64,000 bases of DNA from Dicaeum eximium. Taxonomy: Eukaryota > Chordata > Aves > Passeriformes > Dicaeidae. Each line of letters starts with the position of its first letter. Position 1 is the stretch's first letter. The position numbers were made by a program, and so were the translations under genes. Below, piece by piece: positions 37,901 through 51,600 of this stretch. Location of the stretch: NCBI GenBank assembly GCA_013396995.1, contig VWZP01009168.1, forward strand, positions 633,450-697,449. Direction: 5' to 3'. The notes under the pieces were generated by a model. It was not told where the DNA came from and did no database searches. It saw only the letters and a program-made list of their open reading frames with translations.

Positions 37901-39917
37901 CAAAAACTGCAATTGAAATATTAGATGCAATCATTACTATTTCCTACTCTTAAAGAATGGGAAAAAAATTATTTTCAGTACATGGTCTTTTCAGTAAAAA
38001 GTATTAGCTGCCAAGAATTACGAATTAAAAAAAAACCCTCTCTATAATGAGAGATGGGCAGTATAAAAATTAAAATAATAGCATCATTTAAAAACTGCAG
38101 AATTCATAACAGTCCACCCATATGCTGGTTTAGTTGAAATAACTGAAAGTTCTGTGCAGTGTACTTTAAACTTTCGAAATTTGTGGAAATCAAACAATTA
38201 AATGTAGGATTAGGGTTTGTAATAAAGACACACGTTTGGCTTGGTTTTCTACAGCAGCATTTCCATAGCCTCTGTGCTGAAAAGGAATCAATTATTTTAT
38301 CAGTAGTTTTTTTTCAGATAATTTATATTTTTCAGATAATTTTCAACCTCTCCATTGACTTCTAAGAAATGCTGAAATCCCCTCTTCCCCAGGGAAAAAG
38401 AAGCCCAACACAGAAAGACCCAAAAAGCTGTCCATTACTGAAGCTAAATTACAGGCAACAGGAAAACCCACCATAATTCACTTACATATGCAAAAAGTTT
38501 TGTTTTCACCACCTAAAATAATATTTTTAGTTTCCAGTTCTGCTATGCTCTGCAAAACCCACCAATTTTGTTCTCATCCATTTTATAGAAATGCTTTACA
38601 TCAAGACTTTTGTTTATAGAAATCTGATTTTGGAGTAGATTAAAAGTGCATACTTGGATATGTGAGTGCTCTCCTTTTTTTCATTTGACTTAGAACATTT
38701 GGTCTATGCTAAAAATGTAAAATTAGTTAAATTTTAAGTATACCAAGAATTGAATTTATGCTAACCAGGTCGTTCCTGGTAAGGGAAGCAAAGCTTAGTA
38801 CAGGGATAAATAACTAACAGACCTGTACAGTTTGTTATTTAAAAGTAAAACCACAGACAAACAAATCTTCATATTTATTCAGATTTACAACGGTTTTAGC
38901 ATTGAATAATTGTTTTTTTTTTTAAGTGCAGTTTTTCAAATTAATTTCCACAAATATTTTCAATTCCTAGTAAGTTCTGATTTTCAAGCTCCAATTAATG
39001 TTTTTCCAAACCTTCAGTTTACAGAGAAAATTTTTTAAAATTAGGCTGGTTAGGAAGAGGTAGATATAATATCTTGTGTGTACTTCTGTCAAGGAGAAGT
39101 CTCATTCTTGAGAGATTTTACAGCTTCTCTGAAGGGAAATATAAAAATGAAAGGTCTATAGAGGCCAAGTAAGAAAGTTACTTGATAACATGAAACAAAT
39201 ACATTCATTTAATTGTTGTTATTACTTAATTATTATTTGTTCTCTGACCCAAATGACCTGAAAAATAAATAAATAAAAAAAATAAAATAAAATTCAACCT
39301 TTCTTTGATTTCCTGAACGGCTTGAAACTGATTTTTTGACTGTGTAGCAAAGCGTGACACTTCGCCATGTTTTGTTTTTGCAAGGAACTTAGCAAAATAC
39401 TATATATTTTTCAGTAAAATGTGTGAGAGCTGACACAATTTGCCACCATTAAAACTATTTTTGGCAACTTCTGCATATAGCCCTCTAAGTAAGAACTAAT
39501 AACATACTTTATTTACAAAAGTTCTTCAATCAAGCAGATTAAAAGCAGATTTCTTACTACGTACTTGCCCTGGGCATTGTTGACTGAAGGAAGATACAAT
39601 TCTACATCTTTATAGCAGTGATTTTAATTTTTTTTTGTCTTCTCAGGGGAAAGGAAGTAAATTCAGAAGTTATAGAACAGTTAAAAATCAGCTACTTCAG
39701 TAGCAGACATGTTTAACTTTGCAGAACATTGTTCCGTCGTTTTTCAAGCTAGGTATGAAGAATAATTTGTAATCACTCATTAGTGCTCCTAATAGTAAAT
39801 TTCACTGATGCATGTAAGGATGGAAGGAGATTTTATTGGTATTTCCTCTTTTAAATACCCTTTTATCATGCATGGATGCTCAAAGTCATCTTTTCCCTTA
39901 GCTGTGTAAGCGGAGTT
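34976..39917. other. Non-coding, AT-rich sequence
   Basis: A GC-richer patch at 36170-36420 carries overlapping 84-codon ORFs on both strands, neither recognised. The motif tttttcagataattt is directly repeated at 38310-38342. A simple A-rich (AAAT)-like repeat lies at 39260-39293. Otherwise nothing. Confidence 0.45.
39260..39293. repeat. A-rich simple repeat (AAAT/AAAAT-like)
   Basis: gaaaaataaataaataaaaaaaataaaataaaattc, a low-complexity tract. Confidence 0.85.
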
Positions 39918-40366
39918 GGATCAAGAGAATAAAAGATGAACTTGTTCCAACCTCCCCTGCCATGGCCAGGGACACCTTCCACTATCCCCGTGGCTCCAAG
40001 CCCTGTCCAGCCTGGCCTTGGGCACTTCCAGGGATGGGGCAGCCCCAGCTTCTCTGGGCACCCTGTGCCAGGGCCTCCCCACCCTCACAGGGAAGATTTT
40101 CTCCTTCATATCTAATGTAAACCTGCTCTCTTTCAGTTTAAAGCCATTCCTCCTGGTCCTGTCACCCCATCCCTTGTCCAGAGTCCCTTCCCAGCTCTCT
40201 TGTACCCCCTTTAGGTACTGGAAGGTGCTCTAAGTTCACTATGGAGCCTTGCTGAACTTCTCCCTGCTGAACAGCCCAAACTCTCTCAGCCTGTCCTAAT
40301 AGGAGAGGGGTTCCATCTCTTCAGTTGTCTTCACGGCCTCCTCTGGCCTTGCTGTAGAGCATCATG
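39918..40366 (-). repeat. CR1 LINE 3' region, minus strand
   Basis: From aagatgaacttgttccaacctcccctgccatggccagggacacc through ctgtgccagggcctccccaccctcacagggaag, gtttaaagccattcctcctggtcctgtcacc and ctttaggtactggaaggtgct to ctctctcagcctgtcctaataggagaggggttcc. This is a long, ordered minus-strand CR1 match of about 450 bases. The terminal tail bases are eroded. Confidence 0.95.
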
Positions 40367-43300
40367 GAATTTTAGGAATATGTAGAGATTGAGAAGTGAC
40401 ACCATGAAGTGGCCATTTGTCCTCATTAAATCTATACTGAAACAGAGTAAGCAAAACTTGTGCCTTTACCCTCCTTGACAGTTTCCCTTTTCAAATTTGA
40501 TGGTGAGGGCTGGGGAAGGAGACACTCAATTTTTTGCATTGCCATTGTTGTAGGAAAGGCCAGGAAGGATGTAGTAATTTTATTATTTAAAAACACTATC
40601 CAAATTTTGAGGATATCCACCTGACATGGGTGAATTTAAAGCCCTTTGTCAAACTTGTGAAGAGGTCTCCCAGGTGCCTGCCAGCCTGTGGCTTAGGATG
40701 TGGGATAGGAGGCAGGAGAAGCAGGCAGGGTATGCAAAGTGGGCAGGCGCTGGGGCTGCCCATTGTCACCCCATGGTCCTTGCATACATTTTGGGTGGGT
40801 GACCTCTGTGCCTTGTCCTCCAGTGACACAGCAACTCAATATTGTCAGTGCTGTTGGGGGCCCAAAGTAAATTCTCTAGGCCAGCTTATAAGAGAAAGTG
40901 TAAAGTCTTGGTTTTGAGGCATTTCTAAAGGTCTTTTATCAGGTTTAGTCTTATGAGTAGGAACCTCTTGGTTTTTTGTGCTTTTTTCTTTTCTTTCACA
41001 TTCGAGGTAGTTGTCTTTCAAGAGTCTCATATTAACAATTAATCAGTAGTAACTATTCAAAAAGGAATATGCTTCTGTAACATCTTCAAGCAGCTTTTTT
41101 GAAAATTTTAGTTGTTTTTTTTTTTTTTTAGTGAGAATATAAGATAATATAGGGCAAAATTTGTAGTAGATATCTAGTCACTTGCCATTTCAGTAGTTTG
41201 ATATTTGAAGGCAGTTTTATTCTGATTACTTTATTCCTCAGTGATTACTCTTTACTAAAGTGCTTTAGAGTGAAAGAACTTAAATGTAGTAAGGAAAAAA
41301 CTGCTTTTTGTCCTATTCAGGGTGTAAACCTCTTAATGATCATAAAAAGGTTTTGAGCATTTGTAGTGACATTTTCATGTTTTTTTTTTGTTTTTTTTTT
41401 TTTCACCATATGCCATGTAATTGGATTTGTGGAGTAGATGCTTATGAAAAAAAATAAATTTCTGAGCATTGTTTCAGGTGAAAATGGGAGAAGGTTGAAA
41501 TATGAAAGGAAAAAAAAAAAGGATAATGAGTTTTGCTTTGCCTGGAAGCTGATTTTGAAAAGTTTAATCCTTGCAGGTAGTGGGAGCCCTGCTGGCTGAT
41601 CGGTTGCGTTCTGAGAATGGTGTCTGAGCCCCAGCAGTGCAAGGGGCTATTTTGGTGACAGAATTGCAGCCTGTAGCTCTGGCTGGCACACAGAGGGCTT
41701 TCCAGTGGCATTTCCCACTTCCTTTCCCAAACTACAGATTTTCTCCTGCATTTCCTGAGAGGACAGCACAGACTCCGTTGTCTCACCCCCAGTGATACCA
41801 TTGCCTAAAAATCATGTTACAACTCATTTATTTTAGCAATAAGCATTCTGCAGATGAGCACGTGTGATGCCACATGGGTTTCCCTTTGCAAAGGTTGTAT
41901 TTTAAAGCAAAACAAACATTTTGAATAGTCTAGGGAGACTTCAGAAAGTCAAGGGGGGCCGGGAGTGCTTCTTGTGCTGAGTAAAGACCAAGCACACACA
42001 AATGGTCTTCAGGGCATATACACTTAGTGTGTTCTTCACTGAGGGCTTTGAAAGGGGTTTCTCAAGAACTTTTAACATCTCCCCTGAATCGTATTTGCTG
42101 CAAAGCTTTCTAACAGTGCCCGCTCCTCCCTGGTACTCCAGCGGAGCTCAGTCCTGTGGGTTGTCAGTGTGTTTCCTCTGGTGAAGTGATTATAGGCATT
42201 TACACTCTGTATTGAATATCTGTTCTTTATGGCTTTGGTCAGTAAGTTGGGATGGTTCTTTTACAACGTTTTGCAGTGCCAGGCATGGGAACAAGGTGCT
42301 CATATGTTAGAAACTCAAAATGATACAGTATTTTGTGCCAAGGCTTACTTTGTTAGGGCTTGTTTGTTTCTCATATCGAGCTTTTCAATTCATAGCACAT
42401 GAAAGCCTCCCAGATATTCTAAACACCCTGGATCTCTGTAGAGATGCTAATGAGACAGGTAGTTTAGAGATTAAAGGCCTTTGGAGTGTACCAGCTGGAT
42501 GAAAACCAAGTCAAGAGAAGAGCTAAACAGTCCCCTCTGTATCCTCATCTAACCTGATTTGATTTTGCCTGTTGTAAAAGCCTGTGTGATATTTGGATCT
42601 CATGCCTGCCTTGTTCCTGATAAGCATGAGAAACCACAACAGTAATTGCAAAACTTCAGTAATTGAGACAGTTTTTTTCTCCTTCCTGTATTCATTATAG
42701 TAAAGTATATTTTTGGCAATGTTTAATGATGATTTCTGTGATTCTGCATTTTTGAATCTAGATTAATGCCACTATTCCAGTTTTTCCAAGTTATATACAA
42801 ACATCTAACACTCAAGTATGACTACAGCAAGTTAATACATATTTGAATATTGCTAGATTTATGTATGCATGGATTGAAGTTGCAGTGGAGGTCATATTCT
42901 TGAAGAGGTGAGTTGATGTATTTTCAAGCTGAGTATATTTTTTGAGTTGTAGAAACTCATCTGTTTTAGATCACAAGCACTGAGAGTAGTATCTGTAGTA
43001 TCTGAAGTGACTGACTTGAAGGGGTACCCTCAATGTTAATAATAGCTGATGCAATTTAGGAAAGGGAACTTAAAATATATGACAACTGAGTTGGGAAGAA
43101 ATAGGAAGTAGAGAAACATTTTTTAGAACTATTGCTATGCCAGCTAAAAACCAGTATAATCAGCTTCATTGTTTGCCAAAAACATAATCTGTAGTGATTT
43201 ATTAAAAAAAAAAAAAGCCTTATATATGAAAGCTTTAATTGGTGATTCAAAACATTCTTTTATTGAACTGAAATTTCGTGGTTCCCTATATTTGACATGA

Positions 43301-44539
43301 TAATCCATGCCAATCTTTCCATTGGGTTTTCAGTCTTACCTGTGTGGCTGTTCCATTAACTGGAATATAAGAATGTGATAGAAATACAGGGATGTGATTA
43401 TATATTAATTGTGCTTGCACATTAATCAATCTCACCAGCAGTTCTCTTGTGGTTTTTTAGTTGGTGAAAAGCCACCTGAAGTCATATAACCATATTTCCT
43501 ACATGGTGTTTTCCCAAGCAAAGTGCCCCTGCTTGTTTTATTATACAAAGAAATTCAGAATTAAAATCCTATGTAAGGACAGTAAGACTAAATGCTGTTA
43601 GTTTTTGTCTAGTGTAGTAGCTTAACGTATAAGTAACAGACTAATTACATGAGATTTATTTTGAATCAAAAGTAATGGTAGGGGCAATAGCAGATCTTGA
43701 TAGTTTGATGGGTGGACTTGTGTGAACTGTCTGTGTTTTAATCTAAATACTCCTGTCTGGCTTTTGGGAATAGAGGGGTATTGTGAAAACAGTGGCTGGA
43801 ATGATTCCAAATCATACATAATTTCTTTTTATTCTTTCGCTGTGTGTTTTATGAAATAGAATGTCAGAAGGTCCTTGGCCATCATTAACATGGAAAGTTC
43901 AGGTCTGTAATCTCACAGAAAAAGAGTTTGAAATCAGTGTCCAATTCTCATACTGTAGAGGTTTAAAATCCTTTTGGAGTTTGTGCAGCCTAAAGATCTG
44001 GTGATTTAACTCTGGTGTTGACCCTACCCATATTGGCTGAGTTGCTGTCAGGATTCCAGTGGCTGCCTTGACTGAACCTCTTGATGAGTCACACAACCTC
44101 CCACAAGTAGGATAGATACTGATTGGAAACTGAAGCAAAGTAAATTAATATTAAAACCAAAGCATATTTTTAAACAGTGAGATAGTCAATGGAATAGTTT
44201 AACAGAGAAGCAGTGGTGGCCTCTTCATCTGCTTAACCTTAGTGGTCAAATCTGTCCAAGTCTTTATGAAGCAGAGCTCAAAAAATGCCACCTGTGAGTG
44301 TGGGTTGATGTACTTTATGCAAAACTTGTCCCTTTACCATCTGGAGGTTAGGTTGTTAACTAGAAGTGTTCCTGATTTTTTCTGGTCTTTCTGTCTTATC
44401 TGTTACCATTAAAAGAGGAAGGATAAGTATGAAGGCCACAAATTCATGGTGCAGTTTTTGTTGTTGTTGTTTTTTTTTTTCCCCTCAGATGAACAGTTGC
44501 AATATTATCAATAATCTTGAGCAAACAGCTCAAGTTGTA
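40367..44539. other. Non-coding, AT-rich sequence
   Basis: T tracts at 41115-41129 and 41380-41403 and a (TTG) run into a T tract at 44456-44480. GC-richer patches at 40640-40865 and 41570-41800 carry ORFs on both strands that I do not recognise (longest 119 codons, 41442-41801 minus). No exon assigned. Confidence 0.45.
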
Positions 44540-45381
44540 TGAGACTGTTGATCTGCTGGAGGGCAGGAAGAGTCTACAGAGGGATCTGGACCAGCTGGAT
44601 GGACAGGCTGAGACCAATTGTGTGAGGTTCAACAAGGCCAAGTGTTGGGTCCTGCACTTGGGTCACAACAGCGCCCTGCAGTGCTGCAGCCTCGGGGAAG
44701 AGTGGCTGGAAAGTGCCCAATGGAAAAGGATCTGGGGTGCTGGTGACAGCAGCTGAACTTGACCCAGGTGTGCCCAGGTGGCCAAGAAGGCCAAAGGCAC
44801 CTGGGCTGTACCAGCCATGGTGTGGCAGCAGGGCCAAGGCAGCAATTATTCCTATTCTGGGCACTGGTGAGGCCACACCTCAAATCCTGGATTCAGTTCT
44901 GGGCCCCTCATGACAAGACAGACATTGAGGGGCTGGAGTGTGTCCGGGGAAGGGAACGGAGCTGGGGAAGGGGCTGGAGCACAAGTCTGGTGAGGAGCAG
45001 CTGAGGGAGCTGGGGGTGCTCAGCCTGGAGAAAAGGAGGCTTAAGGAGCTTCTTGCTCACTACAGCTCCCTGTGAAAGGAGGTTGGAGCCAGGCAGGAGT
45101 TGACCTCTTCTCCCATGTAAGTGATAGGACAGGAAGAAATGACCTTAACTTCTGTTCGGGGAGGTTTGGATTGGATCTTAGGAAGAATTTCTTCACAGAA
45201 GCAGTTGTCAAGCATTGCAACAGGCTGCCCAGGGAAGTGATTGTATCACTATCCCTGGGGGTGGGGGTTTAAAAGATGTGTAGATGTGGCTCTTGGGGAC
45301 ATGGTTTAGTGGTGGGCTTGGCAGTGTTGGGTTAATGGTTGGACTCAATCTTTCCAAACTAAATGACTTTGTGATTCTAAA
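44540..45381 (+). repeat. CR1 LINE, plus strand, 3' region with RT C-terminus remnant
   Basis: Order: gttgatctgctggagggcagg...agggatctggaccagctggatgg, gccaagtgttgggtcctgcacttgggtcac, ggtgaggccacacctcaaatcctgg, ggctggagtgtgtccggggaaggg, gctgagggagctgggggtgctcagcctggagaaaaggagg, ggaagaatttcttcacagaagcagttgtcaagcattgcaacaggctgcccagggaag, and the tail ggttggactcaatc...gtgattctaa. The frame from 44517 encodes part of the reverse-transcriptase C-terminus (KCWVLHLGHNSALQ) before frameshifts. About 840 bases survive; it is non-functional. Confidence 0.95.
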
Positions 45382-48039
45382 TGGTGTCAGCAAGAGGAGA
45401 GCAGCAACCTTGCTATTGCCACACAAATTTATGATATCAAACCATGGAAAGGTTTGAGGATTAGGAGAAATAACTCCTTGATAAGGAGGCTCCATTCAGG
45501 TGTAGGTGTTCACATAACTCTATTAGGCAGTTTCAGTGTAAGCCTCCACTGTAAAGATAAACCATGGCATTTTAGTCTTCTGTCTTTGACAAGCCCATAA
45601 AAGAATCATGGTTTTGTCAGCGCAGAGTATGGGAGGTTGTCTGTTTCTGATAATGTTAAAGCCTGCAATTTTTGGCAGATATCTATTTGTTTTTTTAAGC
45701 ACCCCATTTCCCTGCAAAGCCTTTTGAGCTTCCCTTGCTTGATCAGCAGCTCAATCATGCTCCTAGAAAAGAAACCCTAAGTCTCCCATTCCATCCCCAC
45801 TCAAACAGGAGCAGAAAACCTCCTCTTGTCATTTGTTGAAGTGTCTGTAATACCAATAGCTCAAATCTTGACACTGCTTTGTGATAACGGGAGCTCTGTA
45901 ATGCTGCATAATGCACTTTTCCTTCACCCTCTCCTTGCTTGAGCTTCTATTTCCTTGGCTGGGTTTAGAGAAAAAGACAGAGAAAAGATGCCAGGATTTG
46001 GCTGGAAAACTTACTGATAGAAATCAGGAGCTGGAGAACTTGGGGAACTGTATCTTTTTATTTCCCTTTTACCTGGTAAGATACGATGTTCATTTACTCT
46101 TGTGCCTTCTGGTTTCAATTCATTCGAATACTTGGATCCAGTTGAAGTTTAAGAAGAGGAGGACCTACTTGTATAATGTGGAGATCTTTCTGCTTCCATA
46201 AAAAAAGATTCTGGGAGCTGTGGTTTACATACACAAGCCATTCACACTCATGCAGGAAGTTTTCTTGACTTTTGCTAACGACAGTAAAGTCAATGATATT
46301 AGAGAATAAATGATTCGTTGTAAATATTTAGTGAACCATGACTAAGCACCTTTTAATAGAAAGTGTCAGTGTTTTTTAGTTCCAGAGGCTAGACTGTTTA
46401 TGAATAGTTATATTTTATAAGGTACTTTGTCATGGCTTGTGAGATATTTACAGCAAATCTTTTTTTGGTAATTTTTTTTTTTTTCATTAAGAAAACTCAT
46501 GAGAATTTCCTGAACATACAAAGCAGGCTCATGGTTGTACGGTGTGGCCCTGAAAACAGCTTTCCATGCAGTTTGCATTTCCTTCTATCTTAATGGGCTC
46601 AGGCTTCAAGACTGGTGTTATTCCATACCTACATTTGTAGATAATGCCTTTATGGGAAAAGAAAGGGGTAAAAAGAAAGAAATCTTCGTGTACTTCTGAA
46701 ATCATATTTATACTCCTTACTTTCCTTTAACTGTCTGGACAGATACCAGAAAAGGTTCTGCCAGTCAGGATATACATATAGAAGTCAGTGGGGTTATTTT
46801 GAAAAGAAAGAAAAAACACCCCACCTAATTATTTTTGTTGCTTGATTCTTAAGCATTATGGTCTGCTCCCTGTCAAAGTGATGGAAGAACAGCAACCACT
46901 AGATGATGATTAAGCTTCTGGGGATGAGAAGGGAAGAAAACCCTCATACATTGAAGTGATTTTCCATACAGTTTCATGCAATTTTGTGTTTTATTCTGTC
47001 AGCCATTGTTGAGCAAATTTAGTCTCCGTAAATCCTTCTTAAGCTGAGGTTTAGGAAGGCCCTCAGTTGCAGTCTTGGAAAGAGATTCAGAGAATGCTCT
47101 ACTGAAATCTTACAGACATCTAAAGCCAATAAGGGATTTGGTGTTTTCCAGGCATCAGGCAAAAGCTCCTGAGAATTGTAAAAAATACTGCTGTCTTACT
47201 TGGAGGAGGCGAGAGACATAAGGAGGCTGAACTCCGCTGCATTTCAAAGGGAGGCAAGGACACCTTTTAATACATAAAATCCCTGTCTCCAAGGACTGTT
47301 TTCCTAAATAAGAATCACTCATTCATGAGCATTGTTGTTAGTTAGCAGAATTCAGAAGCTGAATAACTTTAAATTGTAACTTCTCAATATTTGAAATTGT
47401 TTTTCTTAAAGGTAATGTAAACTGTGCTTGCACTGTTAGGGGCTGACTGCTCTCAGCTGGACCTTCATGAGCAAATTGAAGTCAGTGTAGTTTCATGGAT
47501 AATTAAATAAGAATGAAAATTTTAAAAGTATAAAAAGAGACTTTTCTTTGTTCAGCAAATGTTCACCATTTAATATTTTTATATAGTATTATTTAAATTG
47601 TCTCCAACTGATTTGATGAGTCTCTTTTGATTAGTCAAAGGCAAGATGAAAGTACGTAAATATGAATTAAGGCAGTAGAGGCTAACAGGGTAATTTATTT
47701 AAATACTAGAAACTTCTTTTTTTTTCAAAAATAAACATTAAAATAGCACAATTCTGCTAGGTCATGGCCAAATCTATTTTGGAGGACATTATTCTGCTTT
47801 TTAGATTGGCAAATTAACTGCAGAAATTTGCACTTTACCTCCAGGTGCTAAGATTTAAAAGAGATGTATGAATTGCAAAACTCAAGGTCAGAAATGCCAT
47901 GTATTTTTAAAACCCATTTATACCTTGTTTGTCTCTTTTGTAAGGCTTAAAAGTGCAACTTGTTGGTTTGTTCCTTTCTCTTCAGTGATATTAATAAATG
48001 TGTCAGCAACATTTTCTGAAAAAAGAACAATTAAATTGT
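45382..48039. other. Non-coding, AT-rich sequence
   Basis: No exon, RNA gene or repeat family recognised. The 96-codon ORF at 45911-46201 has no recognisable similarity. Confidence 0.5.
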
Positions 48040-48640
48040 TCACTTCAGTGAATGGAGCAGTGGAGGTGTTGAGACTGTGGCTCTTGGGTGGGTTTCCCTC
48101 ACCTCCTAAGAGGGACATTGTGCCTCTCCTCCCGTGCCCAGCTGAAGGACCTCCTCTTCTCCCCCTGGCAGCCAAATTCCACTTCTGCTGCCATCCCTGG
48201 TAACCACACTAATTGCTTACATGGAAAAGGAATATTGGGAAAACATTAAGTGAGGCTAAAAATACACCAAATATGATACAGCAGCTGGAAAGAGGGAAAG
48301 CCAGCACCTTCCACTGGCCAGATCTCCACGGACCACCAGCAGAGTGCTCGTGGGGCTGCTGCAGCCATGGACCACATGAGGTGTGCTGGAACATTCATAT
48401 CAAGTATCACCTCCCGCTTCTTACCTTGACCTCAGGAGACTTCCCCAGCAAGGGATAAACAATAAACTTACCCAGTGTGCCCGAGAGACTCGGGCTCTAA
48501 ATAAACTCTGTCTGAGGGCGCACATTTCCGAGGAAGCAGAGCTTCCCCAGACCACACAGATCCCGACCACGAGCCCCATCGCTGGGCTCCTGAGTGATGC
48601 CAAGCTGCAGCTCTGAGAAGCAGCGACTGTGCCTTGATAG
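48040..48640. repeat. GC- and CpG-rich block, possible solo-LTR-like insertion
   Basis: Sharply GC-richer than its flanks, with about a dozen CpGs. Near its right side two AATAAA signals (48461-48466 and 48500-48505) flank a perfect 6-base hairpin, cccgag-aga-ctcggg (48480-48494), a layout reminiscent of an LTR R region. I could not define TG...CA ends or a target-site duplication, so an LTR is only one reading. A regulatory element or a non-coding exon is also possible. The overlapping ORFs in several frames argue against coding. Confidence 0.3.
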
Positions 48641-51600
48641 AGAAGCACAGTCAGGGTGTTTTAAAGAGGAAAAATATCAGGGAACAGCTCAGTGTTTTGT
48701 GGCTGGCTTCTTTGTGGCACCTGGGATACCCCGGAATGCAGCTCGTGTTCTTTCCTCTCTGACACTGAAAGGAGGGAAATGAGGAGTGCTCAATAACTGC
48801 AGGATGGAGACATTAATTACTCCACTTTAGCAGATTGTTCTGATACCAAAGATTACAATTGCTTTTGCCTCTGTAGTGTCTGATTCAGTGAAACCACAGG
48901 TTCTCTTGGAGAATTTGTTCTTTCCCTAAATCCAGTCGCTGCTTCCTTGGCTCCTAAGGAAGAAGAGGAAGGGGGAGATGGATGTTGAACATCATTCCCT
49001 TGAGGATGTCAGTGCCTCACTTTTGTACATAGAGATTAATTCTTGTTTTGGAAGTTTGCTTCTTTTTAAAAGCTGCTTGACACTGAGCATCTGTGGGTTT
49101 TGTTTAGGATGCTGTATTTAATATTTTCAAGAGTTTTGTCTTCTGCAGTTGTAGAAATGTTCAATAAGTAATTAAAAGTGTTATTTGGAATGACTTTTGG
49201 ACAGTGGTATGTTCTTTTTAAAACTTATTTTGCCTGGTTTGTCTGTTTTGATAAATAAGGGATTTAGGATTTTACCTGTTATCATTTCACATTGTGTTTT
49301 GCAGATACAGATTAGAAAGCAAAATACAATATCCATGGTAATGATTTACTTTAACTCATGCACTGGGCATAATGATGGATGAACGCTATATTTAAAAAAC
49401 CAAGGAAAAAAGATCCAAACAAAAAGCTTCAACTTTTTAAATGCCTATATTTGATTGCTGATTTTGCCTCTATTTCAGCAGCCTCAAAGTCTTAAATTAA
49501 TAATTTGTGTATTAATATTAATTCAATCCTGTAATGTTATAGTAAATTCTCTCCAGATTTCCAGTTATTTAAATCTAAATGCTTGTCAATAAACACCAAA
49601 TTGTGCATGTTTCACCTGAATGAGCACAGCTCATGTTTGTCTTTTTTTTAAGTTGAGAAAGCTCATAAAATACTATTTTTTAAAAGGCAAATTGGAATGA
49701 ATCCCAACTTTGCTTTACATTGACCCCTTTTAAACTACTATCAATAAAGGGAAATAATGAACTGTGAATTTATTCCCTCGGATGTTCCTTTGAGCCCTAC
49801 AAGAATGCCACTTGTCCCCCTTTTTTGTCTTTTATTCTTGACTCATGTCAAACTGTTAACTTCACATCCTTCTTTTTAGTGTTATTGTGTTATTATTAAA
49901 CTGTTAATATTTGATACTTGCAGGTTTGCTTCTTAGTAAATAAAATGCTTTTCATATATTTGAGCATGAATTTTTTTAGCAAAGATTGAGAAGTGCACTC
50001 ATTTCAGTCCTAATTTGCTTACCCAGAAGTATTTCAAAAGCCCATATATTGTCATCTTCCCCTTCCTGCTTTCCCCTGAGCCACCTTTCATTGAAAAACA
50101 GAAAACTATTTATTTTGAGAAACTCAAGATAGTTGTTTCTTATTTAGTTTTGTTCATCCCTGCACTCAAAGTGATTATTTAATAATTTTAGTGCTAAATA
50201 GGGTGGTCAGTGCAGCCTGTTGTGTCTGTGTTTGTCCCTTTCTTGAAGTCATGGGAGGAACCTGGGGTGAAAGCAGAGAGGTCAAACATCTGCACTGTCC
50301 TTTGGACATAGGGGGAAGAAAGATTGATCTATACATTGTGTGTACAGGAGTATCTTTTGTCAGTATGCCCATTTGGGTTTGTGTTTTGGTTTTTGTTTGT
50401 TTGGGGTTTTTTNTATTTATTTAAAAATATATTGTGCCAGTAACAAAATGAGAACAATAACTTGTGTTTTTAATGAGACATTAGTTGTCTAAGTGATGAT
50501 TTAGTGTCTACTCAGTCTAGCTGCTAGACAGCTCATTTTGGGCAAAATAAAAAACTAAAGTGTAATTAGTAGACACGGATGTGGTCATCTTCCAAAGTCC
50601 TTGCTTTTGTTTTTGTAGCAAGTAGATCGAGACTAGGGTGACTGTAAAACATCAATATTTTATAAATCTCTTCTTTTCTTGTTCCAAAAATTCTGCCAAA
50701 TTGTACTTAAATGAAGTCTTTGGAGGAAAAAGCCTGTAAGAGTTCTTTACTATAAATACATTTTTGTGATTTTAAGAAGAATGGGGTATTTATAATGGAT
50801 TGAGCCAGAGCTTCTCTGCTCTGTGTTATCTTTATAATGTTTGCCATAAAGTGCTTCCAGGCGACATCTTGACTTCTGTAATTTTTTTCTTCCTTTTCGT
50901 TGGTGCCTGGAACAGATTATTGTGGGTTATAACATTTTAAAACATCTAAGTAATCCATTTGAAAGCAGGAAAAAGAGCACACCATTGATATGAAATTGCC
51001 CTGACTTTCCAGAAAAGATTTTATCAGAGAACTTCCAGTTTCCTACTCTAGGGAGAAGGTTGCATAGTTTGATTTCTGAAATAAAATACGTTTTTAAAGC
51101 ATCGTCCTATCCAGTAAAATTGATTTATCTTATGGTAGAATTTTACTCTCAGAAAAGTAAGAGTATTGGTTTGTTCAGTACTTCCTGAAGTTAAACCTAA
51201 ACACAACTATTTGAAAGAATTATTCTATATTTTAATTATTGTGTCTTATTTCTTCTCAGTGGATGTGTTTTATCTGTGCCTAGTGGGAAAATAGTTTCTG
51301 TTTTTGAGTCACAAGTTCACTTGTAACACAGGGTAACCTCTGTACCAGCTCACAGTGGGTTGGATTTTTGATAATTTGGGGGTTGTGGTGCTTCATAGCT
51401 GTAGAAGGCTCTGCCCCAAAGTTTTTAGCTGTAATTTAGAGCACAGATTTCCAAGCTAGGATCTCTGAATACTGTTGGTCCAAAAGTTGTATTAAGTGTT
51501 TTAAAGTGGTTTTGTTATTTATATAATAGATTTTTAAAATGTAAGTGTAGAAGACTGCGACTATTAATTTCATAGTAGGGTTTTTACAGTGTTCATGAGA

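Noticed and set aside
41442..41801. 119-codon minus ORF
   Set aside because: Covers a GC-richer patch and runs into a poly-A/T region; no protein similarity recognised.
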